From NCBI GenBank assembly GCA_964058805.1, contig CAXKVV010001356.1, forward strand, positions 1 to 58,065: a stretch of 58,065 nt of DNA, read 5' to 3'. The notes beneath the pieces are model-generated. The model was not told the DNA's origin. It made no database searches and was given only the letters and a program-made list of their open reading frames with translations. A program made the translations under genes and the position numbers. This stretch comes from Schoenoplectus triqueter. Its lineage: Eukaryota; Streptophyta; Magnoliopsida; Poales; Cyperaceae. Below are positions 12,101 through 22,713 of the stretch, piece after piece; the first letter of the stretch is position 1; each line of letters starts with the position of its first letter.

Positions 12101-14321
12101 TTTCCACGTGCAATATCATTTCAGTGAGAAATTTGTAGTTTAATCAAATATATGGCTGTACCAGTTGATTACTGGTATTCCCTTTGTATAATTAGTACCA
12201 TGTATTGTGTTTAATTGCAAAAACGGAAGGGCTAAATTTGGTCAAGTTTCAGCTACATTGAGTCTTAATGAAGGCATATTTGAACTACTTTGTTATCAAA
12301 GTAGAACTGGAGGGTTCAAAGATTAGTGTTCCTTGTCTGGGTCGATTTTAGCTCCATCATGATTACCACCAGTTCATGTATTTATTCTTTTTGGACCTTT
12401 TGATCAATGCTACTTTCATTGTAATTTGTTATTGTAGGCCACATATTCTTATTCAAGCATGGACAGTAATACAAATGCCATGTTTGGCACGATCTTAGAA
12501 GTTTTTCAGGATCCTTCTAACCTGTAAGATTTACATTCTCAATTACGTAAATGGTAATAAATTTCAATTGGGTCGGTGAGGTTCACCCAAACCAAAACTG
12601 CTAGTCAGGTCAGGTTTAGTCTGAATGGTATTAATTTATTTGTTTAATGGTCTTAATCTCATTTTGAATTGGAAAACTAATATTGAATTTACTCACCAAA
12701 ACCAAAATATCATATTGAATTTACTCACCAAAATGTCCCGAACCAGGAAAAAGGAGGAATGAAATGTGACATAGCAAGCCAGCAATAAAACAACCAATCT
12801 TTATGGAAATTTACTCACCAAAATCTTCTAGCAAATTATTTTTGTATTTTCTAGATTATTTCACTATGTTTGTGAATATGAGAAAAGTAATTTTGCATGG
12901 TCCAATAGCAGTGTTTTCTTTCTCAGTCCAAAATAATAGTAAAAAAATCTATAACATGTAAAAACTGGTCTGCTAAACAAATGCAGTATTTAATATGGAC
13001 GTTATACTATAGGACAGCAATTGATCCTATTAGACTATTAGTCGTGCTTATGTTGCTTATCCAGTTATGGGCAACCATACAGAGTGATTCATCAATTCAG
13101 TGAACCAACACTTCTGGGAAAAAACTGAGTTATTGTTGTGAGTTCATTAAAGTATTTATTTAGCAGTATAATCTGCTTTCTTGCTTTTTGCAACCTGTTT
13201 CTTGTTGTGTGCCTCATCTATATTTCAAACAAGGGTTCAAACTCTTTGTATAACACAAATGAAAATGCTATATAATTTATTTTTTGAAAAGAAAAGGTGT
13301 CTATCCAGTACCAACATCCATTCCTTTTAAGTTAATACGAAATGAGAGTATAGAGTACTAGGCACATGAGTTCTGTGCCAGAAAGTGAAGGGAAAGAAAA
13401 AGCAACAAACAGTACAATTAACACCCATCTAAACATACTTCCTAATGAAGAACTTAACCAAACTCTCCAGCTTATCCCTAAGCTATACTATAACTCAAAA
13501 TGACACCTGGAGAGAGCCCCATTACAAACACATCAACCATCTAAAAGGTCTTCATCACTAGGCTCCCTTGCCTCCTCTGCAAAGGAGGAGCTGGTACAGC
13601 AGTAATGAGTGTAGAGCCTGAAACATGTGTCCAAGTCAACCACAATCAGGTAGAGGACACTATTGGCATTAAAATTAGACCCTGTTCAATAGATAACCAC
13701 AAAAGAAGTTTGTTTGTAATGGGAATTTTTAAAGACTAAATAGACTTGGTAAAGGAACAAGCAATCCCACCAGAGTTTAAGAAGTTGTACATGGATTTAA
13801 CCGTGTATAAATCAGTAGAGTCCAAATTCCAAACAGCAGAACCAGGATCAGCGGTGAAGGTGAGATTTTGTCAAATAGTAATCAGCTGTTGTTTTTCCGC
13901 TCTCATTGCGTTACTAACCCTAAACCCTTTGTAATAATTAACTGACATTTTTTAAATTTCTTGTAGCTAGAATTCTATTATCAGAACTCCTTTGTAATAG
14001 ACATGTTATATCTTCTGCCTTTCTCATTTTTTTTTTCATCATTCCTCTGCTTCAGTCACCATGAACATGGTTTGCACATTGATGATGTTATTAGAAAGCT
14101 AGGCATGCCAAGAAGTAAAATTTTGTAAGATTTTAAACTCCATTTTCCTTTATTAAAGATAAAAGCATAACAATATTAATGATTGAATAAATTATCATAT
14201 TATGATAATTGCTCAATGTAGTTTTGCTTTGAACAGGGATGCGGTAAACTATCTGGTGGACGTGTGTCATATATATTCGACCATTGATGAAAACCACTAC
14301 AAATCTGCTCAGAACTACTGA
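9136..14321 (+). pseudogene. RPA2: RPA32 (replication protein A subunit 2) gene lacking its central OB-fold exon
   Basis: Recognisable exons in order are 9136-9267 (MLHPQFDQNS start, Gly/Ser/Gln-rich N-terminus), 9955-10071 (IPVTVKQIADAF), 10573-10670 (NKVERLTDVPFTIDDGTG), 11854-11935 or longer (RPMTDFNNIVLHFLECTH), 12438-12523, 14056-14124 (HIDDVIRKLGMPRSKI) and 14237-14321 (HIYSTIDENHYKS, then TGA). These match plant RPA32, the ssDNA-binding RPA subunit with an N-terminal phospho-region, an OB fold and a C-terminal winged helix. The exon expected between 10670 and 11854, carrying the middle of the OB fold (the W-V/S-E-T to SVR block), is absent; a retroelement fragment sits there. Joining the two neighbours directly creates TGA at the junction. 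I therefore infer a broken gene. A rearranged exon or assembly error remains possible. Confidence 0.75.
10770..11080 (+). mobile_element. LTR-retrotransposon fragment (LTR-like end plus primer-binding site)
   Basis: It starts with TGTTAGAATATGG. A TCTAACA at about 10980-10986 would be the inverted end of an LTR of about 217 bp. The string TTGGTATCAGAGC follows at about 11065-11077 and is complementary to the initiator Met tRNA 3' end, as in plant Copia/TRIM primer-binding sites. The LTR end could instead be just before this site. Leader-like sequence continues to roughly 11.8 kb. No gag/pol and no second LTR are visible. It occupies the RPA2 intron where the missing exon is expected. Confidence 0.55.
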
Positions 14322-14972
14322 AAACAATGCACCAAGCTCTTTCATACAGGTTTTCCATAACATATTCATTACTAGAAGAGTATACAGGTGTCATTGTAAG
14401 AAATATGTATTAGCACTTGATTTTCATACTAGACAATCATACAATTGTTTTTTTTTATGTTGCTCTTTTTTTTATATTTTTTGCTGTGCATAAGTATGAA
14501 AATCTGATTGTTTAAGGTGGCATGCATGGATATCACCAAAATTAAAATTGTTTAGAACATTTTTTTTACTTGAAAATAGTTCTTTTTGCCGGTTTATGTT
14601 TTACCCTAAAAAAAAATAAGATACTTCACAAGGTAGTAGGCACAACAAGACATATACAGACATGCCTAAACCCACTTAAAATCAGCATGCCTTTTTAATA
14701 ATGTAGTAATGGATTGCTGTTGGAACAAGTGTGCTCTTATTTTTATAGACTCCCAAAGAATATTATACTCGAAAGAAGATAAAGAGATGAACGGTTGCAG
14801 GTTTGGTTTGAACTTTCAAGCATATAAGTTAGAAAAGCTGCCGCTATAAAATTATGTTTCGTTGGTCAAATAAGTGACAGTTCTTTTTATGCATGATTAA
14901 CCCTTTTGATTACCTCGAAAGGGTTAATTGTATTTCAACGGTACGAAACTATATTCTTTCTAGGTGGTCTTT
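14322..14972. other. 3' flank of RPA2-like locus, no gene seen
   Basis: T-rich and AT-rich sequence without coding signal; probably the former 3' UTR and spacer. Confidence 0.4.
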
Positions 14973-15357
14973 CGGGAAGGGATCACTTATAATGATTATC
15001 TTAACAATCTTGATAATAAATTTTTAAATAAATATGAAAAAATCTTAAAAATATAAAAATCTTATGATATGTTCTTCTACTTATTGATGGTAATTCAATT
15101 TTTTTACAATTTCATTATCATTTGATAGTCCATAAAAAACTATTAAATTATAATTGTTGCAAATTGTATAAAATTTTGATAGTCCTTAATGAAATATCAA
15201 ATGATAATAAAATTATATGAAATTTGAATCATCATTAATTTATAAATAGAATAACATATGTATAAATTTTTTTCTATTTTTATTTTTTTTATATTTATTT
15301 AAAAATTCATTATCAACAATGTCAAAATAGCCCATCGTCAAAGTGATGCCCACCCCT
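14973..15357. mobile_element. Mutator-like foldback MITE, copy 2
   Basis: Left GGGAAGGGATCACTT and the reverse-complemented right end GGGGTGGGCATCACTT are inverted. The arms share the ATTTTTAAATAAATAT and GATAGTC/GACTATC-type sequence of the copy at 5003-5392. No clean 9-bp duplication is visible, so this copy is older or its ends are shifted. Confidence 0.65.
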
Positions 15358-15650
15358 TATATATTTCTCAAGTACAAAAATACGAGTACCTCCAAAAGTT
15401 TAGTTGTATTATGAAGTGGTTCGCCAAATGCCGTCCTGGCATTCACTAGTATATTCTAGTCAAGAAGGGACACGTTATCCTGTTTAAAAGAAATAACATG
15501 TAATGTGCTTGTGTTGGGACACGTTATCTTTTTTGGTATTTCAATGGTAAAAACAAACTAAGTATAGGAGAGACATTTTAAATTTAGATATTATGTTGTT
15601 AAAGTCTGATCCTATTGCTCCGGAATTTTGAAATAATGAACAAGATTTGT

Positions 15651-17448
15651 GGCAGATTTTTTAATATAATAATAAGTTAAATCATATTATTAATAATAAT
15701 AATTAAAATTGTTAAATTTTTAAACTAAAAATGACAGTGTGCCACTAATATTGGCACACATGATATGCATCACTGACACTGGCGCCTTCCCTGATTGCGC
15801 CTTTGGGAACAACGTCTTCCCCCTAGTGCGTCAGTGGGAATGACGGCTTCAACAGTGCACCCATTGCACTGGCGCATTATTCCCATTCTATAAATAACAT
15901 ATGTCGCTCATCTTTTTCATCAAACCATACTTGTATTTTCATTATATAATAACACCATCACTCGTATCTTTTCTCAAATCACTAATATGAGCTCCAATTA
16001 TCATCAGTATGGTAATGATAATTCAAATTATTTTCCGAAAGTACATAATAACAATACCGATTTTGATGAGATATTCCCTATTTATGCTCAAACCAGCTCC
16101 TATGCAAATGAGGTATCCACTTTTAATCCAATCGGATATTATCCGAATTATTTAAACAATTCTTTTTATTTAGAATCATATCCATCAGTGCAATCAAATT
16201 ATTTTGACAATAATAGCACTATTTACCAATAATCGAATCCAACAATTCAACCTTATCCTACTACTTATAAATTTTTTGAAGGTGGTAGTAGTATTTATCA
16301 AGAATCAAATCTTCCTGAAATTAATTTTTCTGAAGATAATTGCGATATTGGTACAAATTTGACTCTTGTTATAAGTGAATATACTAGTACTGTTGATATT
16401 GATAACATTAGTAATGTCAATATTTTATCATATGTAATAGAAAATAATTATGATGATAATGACGATGAAGAAAATGATATCGGTCCAGATTATTTGACTG
16501 GACTGGAGATAGGAGAGGATTACACCGAAGATTATGATATTTTGGATAATGATTCTGAAATTGAGAAACCCCAAAGAACCAATAATACATTATTGGTTAC
16601 TGGCAGAACTAATAGACACCATCCCGTAGAAGCGTTGAACAATATTGAAACGTTCGATTGTTTAGGCACTAATGAAGGTCGATCAAGACCCAATGATGAG
16701 TTAGCTAAAAATATATTATTTGGTTCTAAAGCGACATTAATTTGGACAATTAATGATTTGAGTGTTAAAAAAAACGTTCAATGTTGGATCCAAGATAGTA
16801 GTAAAATAAAACTTATTATGAAATGCAAAGTATGGGATTGCCTCTGGAGATTATACGCTAGAATTGAAGAGGACTCGAAAACACGGAGAATCATCACAAA
16901 TAAGAATCCCCATAGTTGTAGGAGACTACCAGGAGATCACAAACACTTGCTGACATCTAATTTAATTGCGGGATACGTTCGACAAAATTTTTAAAAAATC
17001 TGTCTTTGATAGTGTAATAAATCAATATACTTATAGAAATGAGATATTCCGGTATGACATCAATGTACAATAAATTTTGGCGTGGATGGAAAATTGCAAT
17101 CGAACAATTATTTGAAACATGAAAGGGTTATATACGTTGCTACCATAAATATTACGGGTGATTGCTCGAACTACTCTTGGTACAAAATATAAAGTATTGA
17201 CGTATGATACTTTTGATGATACTGTAAAAGTATTCAAATCTATAGTTTTGGGGTTATGGACCGTGTATCGAAGTGTTCAAACACTTAAGACCTAGTGGCA
17301 CACTCAGAAAAGGCGCCAATGTCAGTGGTGCATATCAAGTGTGCAAATTTCAGTGACGCACTGTTATTCTTAATTTTAAAATTTAATAATTTAGATTATT
17401 ATTATTAATAATATGATTTAACTTATTATTATATTAAAAAAATCTATG
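15651..17448 (+). mobile_element. Deleted Mutator-like element (MULE), 1.8 kb
   Basis: Long terminal inverted repeats of about 140 bp are clear: the left AGATTTTTTAATATAATAAT and its mirror at 17380-17448 continue through a shared CACTGACA-TGGCGCC stretch. The flanks AAGATTTGT (15642-15650) and AAAATTTGT (17449-17457) are a 9-bp duplication with one mismatch. Inside is only the N-terminal part of a mudrA-like transposase; the coding sequence ends in the right TIR just before the catalytic region. It is therefore a non-autonomous deletion derivative. Confidence 0.8.
15987..16994 (+). pseudogene. Truncated mudrA-like transposase, N-terminal part
   Basis: One frame from ATG 15987 reaches 16994, with a single in-frame TAA at 16230-16232 (readable as Gln CAA to TAA). 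The first half is Asn/Asp/Tyr-rich and acidic. The second half (about 16680-16990) is the MuDR N-terminal domain, with NVQCWIQDSSKIKLIMKC, a CLWRLYAR motif and NPHSCRRL, a C/W/H pattern typical of that domain. After a frameshift near 16990, further MULE motifs continue as decayed sequence (GWKIAIEQLF, then a FKHLRP-like motif near 17270-17290). There the host element's right TIR begins, so the DDE core and SWIM finger are gone. Confidence 0.75.
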
Positions 17449-17457
17449 AAAATTTGT

Positions 17458-18261
17458 TTGAGCCATTCAATTTTTTGGATCTGTGGTAACGTTGTTGCAT
17501 GATTGGACGGGCATGCATTTTTTTTTTGTAAAAAAGATGTTTTCGTTAGGTAATGGATTTGAGTTTTTGACATCGATACTATAAAAATGTCAAAAATCAT
17601 CTCTACATAATGGCCGATAGAAGGTTGACAATGTTTAGCTTTGGCACCGAGCCACCAAATAATAAAGGAATAAGTAGCCCCTGAAGTCGCTCTCCTAATG
17701 CCACTCGAAGGTTCCAATAAGTAATCTAATTCTCAGGATAACCTATTTAAAAGTAGACGTAGTTGTTTCGGGGGCACCTAACTCTTTTCTAAATATGCAA
17801 TAGTAAAAGGACGGCCATTAAATAATTTAATAGATTAATTTATCTTATTAAGATGGTTAATTGATGCCTAATTGCCTGAGTGCAAAGCAGCTATGGTTTA
17901 TCAAGCACCACATATGCGGTCCCTAAACTCTGTACTTTAGTCCTTGCTAATAATTATCAAGCCTTTTGTCTATTTGTCAAGTACTCAAGTATCAGGGTTC
18001 ATATGTCTATTGATCATTTATTCATTTGTGGTGTTTATGAGGGGGTGTTGACCCCTTCTCTGGCTGATTGCACAAATAGATGATATGATTTCTCAAAAGG
18101 AAAGTAGAAGGAAAAATAATCAGTAGGTCCTGACCTGAACGGTGGATATTTTGACGAGGAATGATCTGCAGTTTCTTATGCAAATTTTAATAGAACTTTT
18201 ATTTGTTTACTTTATATTTCTAAAAAAAATAACATCAGGATCTCATGTAGAGAGAGAGATT
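17458..18261. other. Spacer, no gene seen
   Basis: Two open frames of about 70-100 codons (17418-17717 minus, 17880-18083 plus) have no recognisable domain. I see no splice-supported gene. Confidence 0.4.
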
Positions 18262-18645
18262 ATTTTGAAAATATTTGCATTTCAGCCGCAAATGAATTAA
18301 AAAATATATTTTAAAATCTTAAAAAAATTAATTTATGATTTTCATTAAATTTTTCATATGAAAACCTTATAGGATACAAAAATTTAGAGAATTTTGAGTT
18401 TTTTAAGCCACTCTTTTGAATTTTTGAAAAAAATAACATAAATATTAAATATTTATTATTATTAAGGCTGTTTTTTCAAAAATTCAAAAGAGTACATTAA
18501 AAAAATCAAAATATTTCAATTTTTTGTATTCCATAAGGTTTTCATATGAAGAATTTAATGAAAATTATAAATTAAAAATTTTGAGATTTTAAAATATATT
18601 TTTTGATGCATTTGTATATCAGCTGAAATACAAACGTTTTCATAA
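18262..18645. repeat. Long foldback (palindromic) MITE, arms about 180 bp
   Basis: The left arm (from TTTGAAAATATTTGCATTTC) is mirrored by the right arm (ending ATACAAACGTTTTCATAAT). Shared blocks are AAAAAATATATTTTAAAATC, TTTTCATTAAATT, TTCATATGAAAACCTTAT and CTCTTTTGAATTTTTGAAA. The two arms flank a short A/T spacer near 18435-18470. No coding capacity. Confidence 0.65.
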
Positions 18646-18670
18646 TAGTATATATATATACATATATATA

Positions 18671-18935
18671 TAATAAGGCTATGGTGCTTTGTGAAGCACA
18701 AAATCTCTTATATTTCGCGTCCGTATCTCGAATTCTGCATCATCTAAAACTAGCGATTTTGTACCCATCTAAAAAAATAGCAAAAAAAATCCCAAAAATA
18801 TAAATTTTGATCTCCAAAAATAGTTCAATATGAAAATCATGTTCAATGATTTGGATCGACCGTTTAAACTTTTAAATTCGAGATACATATACATAAAACA
18901 CTAGAGGTTTTATGCTTGACGAAGCACCATAACTT
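18671..18935. mobile_element. MITE with GGCTATGGTGCTT / AAGCACCATA ends
   Basis: Left AAGGCTATGGTGCTTTGTGAAG and right GACGAAGCACCATAACTT are inverted. The left end also contains a small hairpin (GTGCTTTGTGAAGCAC). The interior matches the fragment at 4182-4440 in reverse orientation. A (TA)n microsatellite at about 18647-18672 precedes it. Confidence 0.5.
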
Positions 18936-18939
18936 CACT

Positions 18940-20385
18940 CTCTCTCTCTATATACACATTTCGTTTTTAATCACATTCAATCAGTCAGAATGGATGCGTA
19001 TAAAACATCGATTTCTTTTTACAAGTACGAGTTGAAATGAGACAGACGAAAGATGCATGCGTCCAGATGCAATTTTCTTCATCTAATCTTATGCTTTGAT
19101 TTTCTTTTTTATATATCCGGAAAACAAATGAAATTAAGCGAACATTCTGAAAACCGAAACATATTGATGGTAAAGGAAAACATTATAAAGTTCGCGCACA
19201 GCCATAGACACGCTGTGTCAGTATAGCATGGCTCATAAGTCTTTTTCTGAGAAAAAAGGCTCATAAGTCATAACTCAGATAGATTCTCAAAAGTCAGAAG
19301 CCATAAGTAAAAAGGAGTTGATGCGGCTGCATTGTCAGTGCACTCTGTGCATCTCAATTCTTAACTGTTTTCTTCTGCATTTTTATGCTTTGACTGCTTT
19401 CCAACCACACCTCTACCTAGCTGATTGCTCAGTGTGCCTATATTGGGACCTTAAGGCACCTTTTCACTTTTCACAATTTTTGAAAAAAAAAAGAAACCAA
19501 CCAATAATTTTGTAATTTTAGAAAAGTACCCCATTTTGTGAAATTAAGTTATCCTAATATGGATTGAGCCCAGCATGCATGAGTCAACTAGACAGCTACT
19601 ATTTTCTCCTTTCAAGTTTCAACTAATAAAGTTGTGCTGTTGTAAGTACGTCCATTATTCATAATTGTGCTTGTAGTTCTAGTTTTGGAATAGTTTATTT
19701 TGATTTCGTTTTTCTGCATTACTACATCCATAATTGTGCTTCTATTTGGACTGTTAAAGTTGGATGAATCATCTTCATCTGATATGAACTAAATAATTGA
19801 AATGTGTTTGGTTCTCTATTTGGAGAGGAGACCGTCAGTGATGGTTACTCTATTGTCTCGTTGCATGCTGGATTATTGGGTATTGGCAATCGGAACACAA
19901 TTGGTGCAATTTGAAAGTTGCATGTGTTTGTTAGTCAGTAATTAATGCCCCTTACTGCACCTCAGAAAGTTGCATGTGTTTGTTAGTTGCGAATATCAAT
20001 ATATTTGTTGTTGCAAACATTAATTAACACAAACCCCTCTTTTTCCCCCCTTTTTTTCTGCTTGATACACTGTACAAAATAGTACAATTATCTTTCTCTC
20101 TCTCAATCAGGATACATAATTGTTCATCAGAAGACGATCACAATTAATTCAGAAGACTTTGCATAACTAATTAGCTATTGCAAAATATATAATTCAATTT
20201 CTGTTTTTCTTTCATGGCTATTATACACAACTACCTGACAAATATATTGTTAGTTAGGTACTTAGGTACATGATATTATTCTCCGGAAAAATAATAGTTA
20301 ATTTGCCCCTGCTGCTTTTATATATATACTTGTTCTATCTTGGTACTAAGTCGTTCTCTTTCAAACTAGTATAACTTAATAATTG

Positions 20386-20443
<58 letters not shown>

Positions 20444-22700
20444 CAACAACAACGATAATGATGATGATGAAAAGAATTTAGAATGCTTAGTTTAGAAGTT
20501 ATATTATTTTAGAAGTGTGAAGATAACATAATTTGATACAAAAAAAAGAGATGAGAAACAGAAACCAATATGCTTAGTTTAGAATGATTAGAAGTTATAT
20601 CCTTTGTGCATCCTCTCTTCTTTTTATTTTCGTACATTGTTTTCTGTAATATACGTGGTTATTTTATCGTGCAAACAGATATTAGAAAAATAATTTGTAG
20701 ACATTCTCCATAGTTTAGATATTATGTACATAAATTGTTTCATGTATTTGGTCGTAGTCAGTGTCTAAGCCAATCTAATATGTCGTTTGTATTTGACGCT
20801 GACAAAAGTATAAATATTTTAAGAATTTGTTTTTCATATTGTCATTAGTAAGCCATATAATACATAAACATTGAACAACAACAACAAAGTCATTAATATC
20901 AAATAAATTGAGATAGATAGAAATAAAACTCAATTTGAAAGTATAAAATCAGAGATCTCAAATATCAATGACAGTGATAGTGATAATGAGGATGAAAAAA
21001 TAAAAAAATAAAATAAAAATAAAAATGAGGATGATAACGACAATATGATGATAATAATAATAATGAAGATGATGATATTGATAATATGCTAATAATAATA
21101 GTAATAATAATAATTAATATAATAAATAAAAATAAATTTGTAAATTATAAATTATAAAAGTATAAAAGTATAAAATATAAGAATTGAAAATTTAAGAACC
21201 TACAGTCTATAACTCTATTACTAGACTCTAACTTCTAAACTATGATTCTGATATTTGAATCGTCATCTTTTAAGCATTTCTATTCAAAGCAAACTTTTTG
21301 AATATAAGCTGATTCAAGAAGCAAAGTGCGGAGCAAGCTACTTCATTCTTTCAAATATCTTTTTATTGTTTTCTCTCATGTCAATCTCGGTCGACCTCTC
21401 ATGTCAATCTCTTTAATGACTAGTGCTATTATATAATTTAAGGGATAATATTATGTTAAAATTTATAATAAACAAAATAAATTATTAATCCAATATATAA
21501 TAATATACACATAATACATATCAATACATTATTAAATTTTATCAATATTACTCATCGGGTGGGTAAAACTCACCTTAAATTTGTACCCATCCGGTCAGTA
21601 CTTTAACCCGACCAGCCCTACCTGTTTGATCCCTGAACCGGACATATCAGCTATCAGATCGGATGAATCGGAGCACGCTTGACAGGCCTCGTACTTCATT
21701 ACCATCACTAACTATATAAGCGTGCTCCCTTGTCCCTTGTTTGTTGGGATAACATTTATATTTTCTTTTCTTTTCCATCTTTTTTTCCCTGAAACTAATC
21801 AACTGCCCGATTGAAAAAAAATCCTTATATGTCATAAGAAACTATTATTCTTCTCTCCTAATGCAATCTTCAGCAATCCACATAAAATTGCTGAAATTAA
21901 TACACAATAAAATACAATGTCAATTAACTACAATTTTATTGTCTCCACAAGTTCACAAGTTCAGTTGAAATATTTCACATGAATATTTAAAAGTTGGAAA
22001 ACTTAACTTTTGATCTTCAAAAAAAAAAGTACAAAAAAATTAAGAATATTATTCTAAAAACTACCTGAAATTTCCACAGATGCGACTACACTCCGTCACT
22101 GGATGCATTTATTTTTGGTAGGTCCTTGTATGGCCGACTTAAGATGCTCTCTTATCAGGTTACACATATAGATGTAACCAATTTCAAACATAGATTTGGA
22201 ACATTTTGAACCGAACATATCTAGATTTCGTTTCTTTAAAATTTAGCGTAAACTAGGAACTGCTCAAATATTTATAAATGTGCATATATAGTTTTCTAAC
22301 ACAGCGAAAAAAAATTGAACACCCAATCTTGCTTTAAATAATTACTTAGAAAAAAGATTCATAATAAATAGAGCTCACAAGGGCACCAACTATGCATGTG
22401 GTTGCTATTGTTCTGTACCAAGCATGTATCTACACAGGAGAGTAATTTGAGCAATTAAGGCGCAGACTATTACCTAACAAGATAGTTGTATACTTGTGTT
22501 CTTTGTACATTCAACTTCATAGCTTACTGTATTCAACTACTAGTGGTTGTATACAAAAATATCTAACCAAAATTACATACCTAGCATTATTTTTCTCATA
22601 GCAAATTGGATTTCATAAATACCCATATAACAAAAACATTGAAATCTTCCTTTGCTCCATATTCTCTCACTTCTTTTTAAAAGAACCTAAGGATTTTGCT
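18940..22700. other. Long spacer between small MITEs and kinase gene
   Basis: No protein-coding or RNA gene was recognised. It contains the (AAT)n microsatellite described separately, a second imperfect GAT/AAT-rich patch at about 20960-21130, and otherwise ordinary AT-rich DNA. Confidence 0.45.
20384..20470. repeat. (AAT)n microsatellite grading into (AAC)n and (GAT)n
   Basis: About twenty uninterrupted AAT/ATA units are followed by four or five AAC units and then GATGATGATG. This is a simple-sequence repeat. Confidence 0.9.
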
Positions 22701-22713
22701 CTTGAAACTCAAC

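Noticed and set aside
13746..13934. Possible extra RPA2 exon (62-codon frame)
   Set aside because: The sequence does not match RPA32 and the flanking RPA2 exons join in phase without it; it may be transposon debris in the intron.
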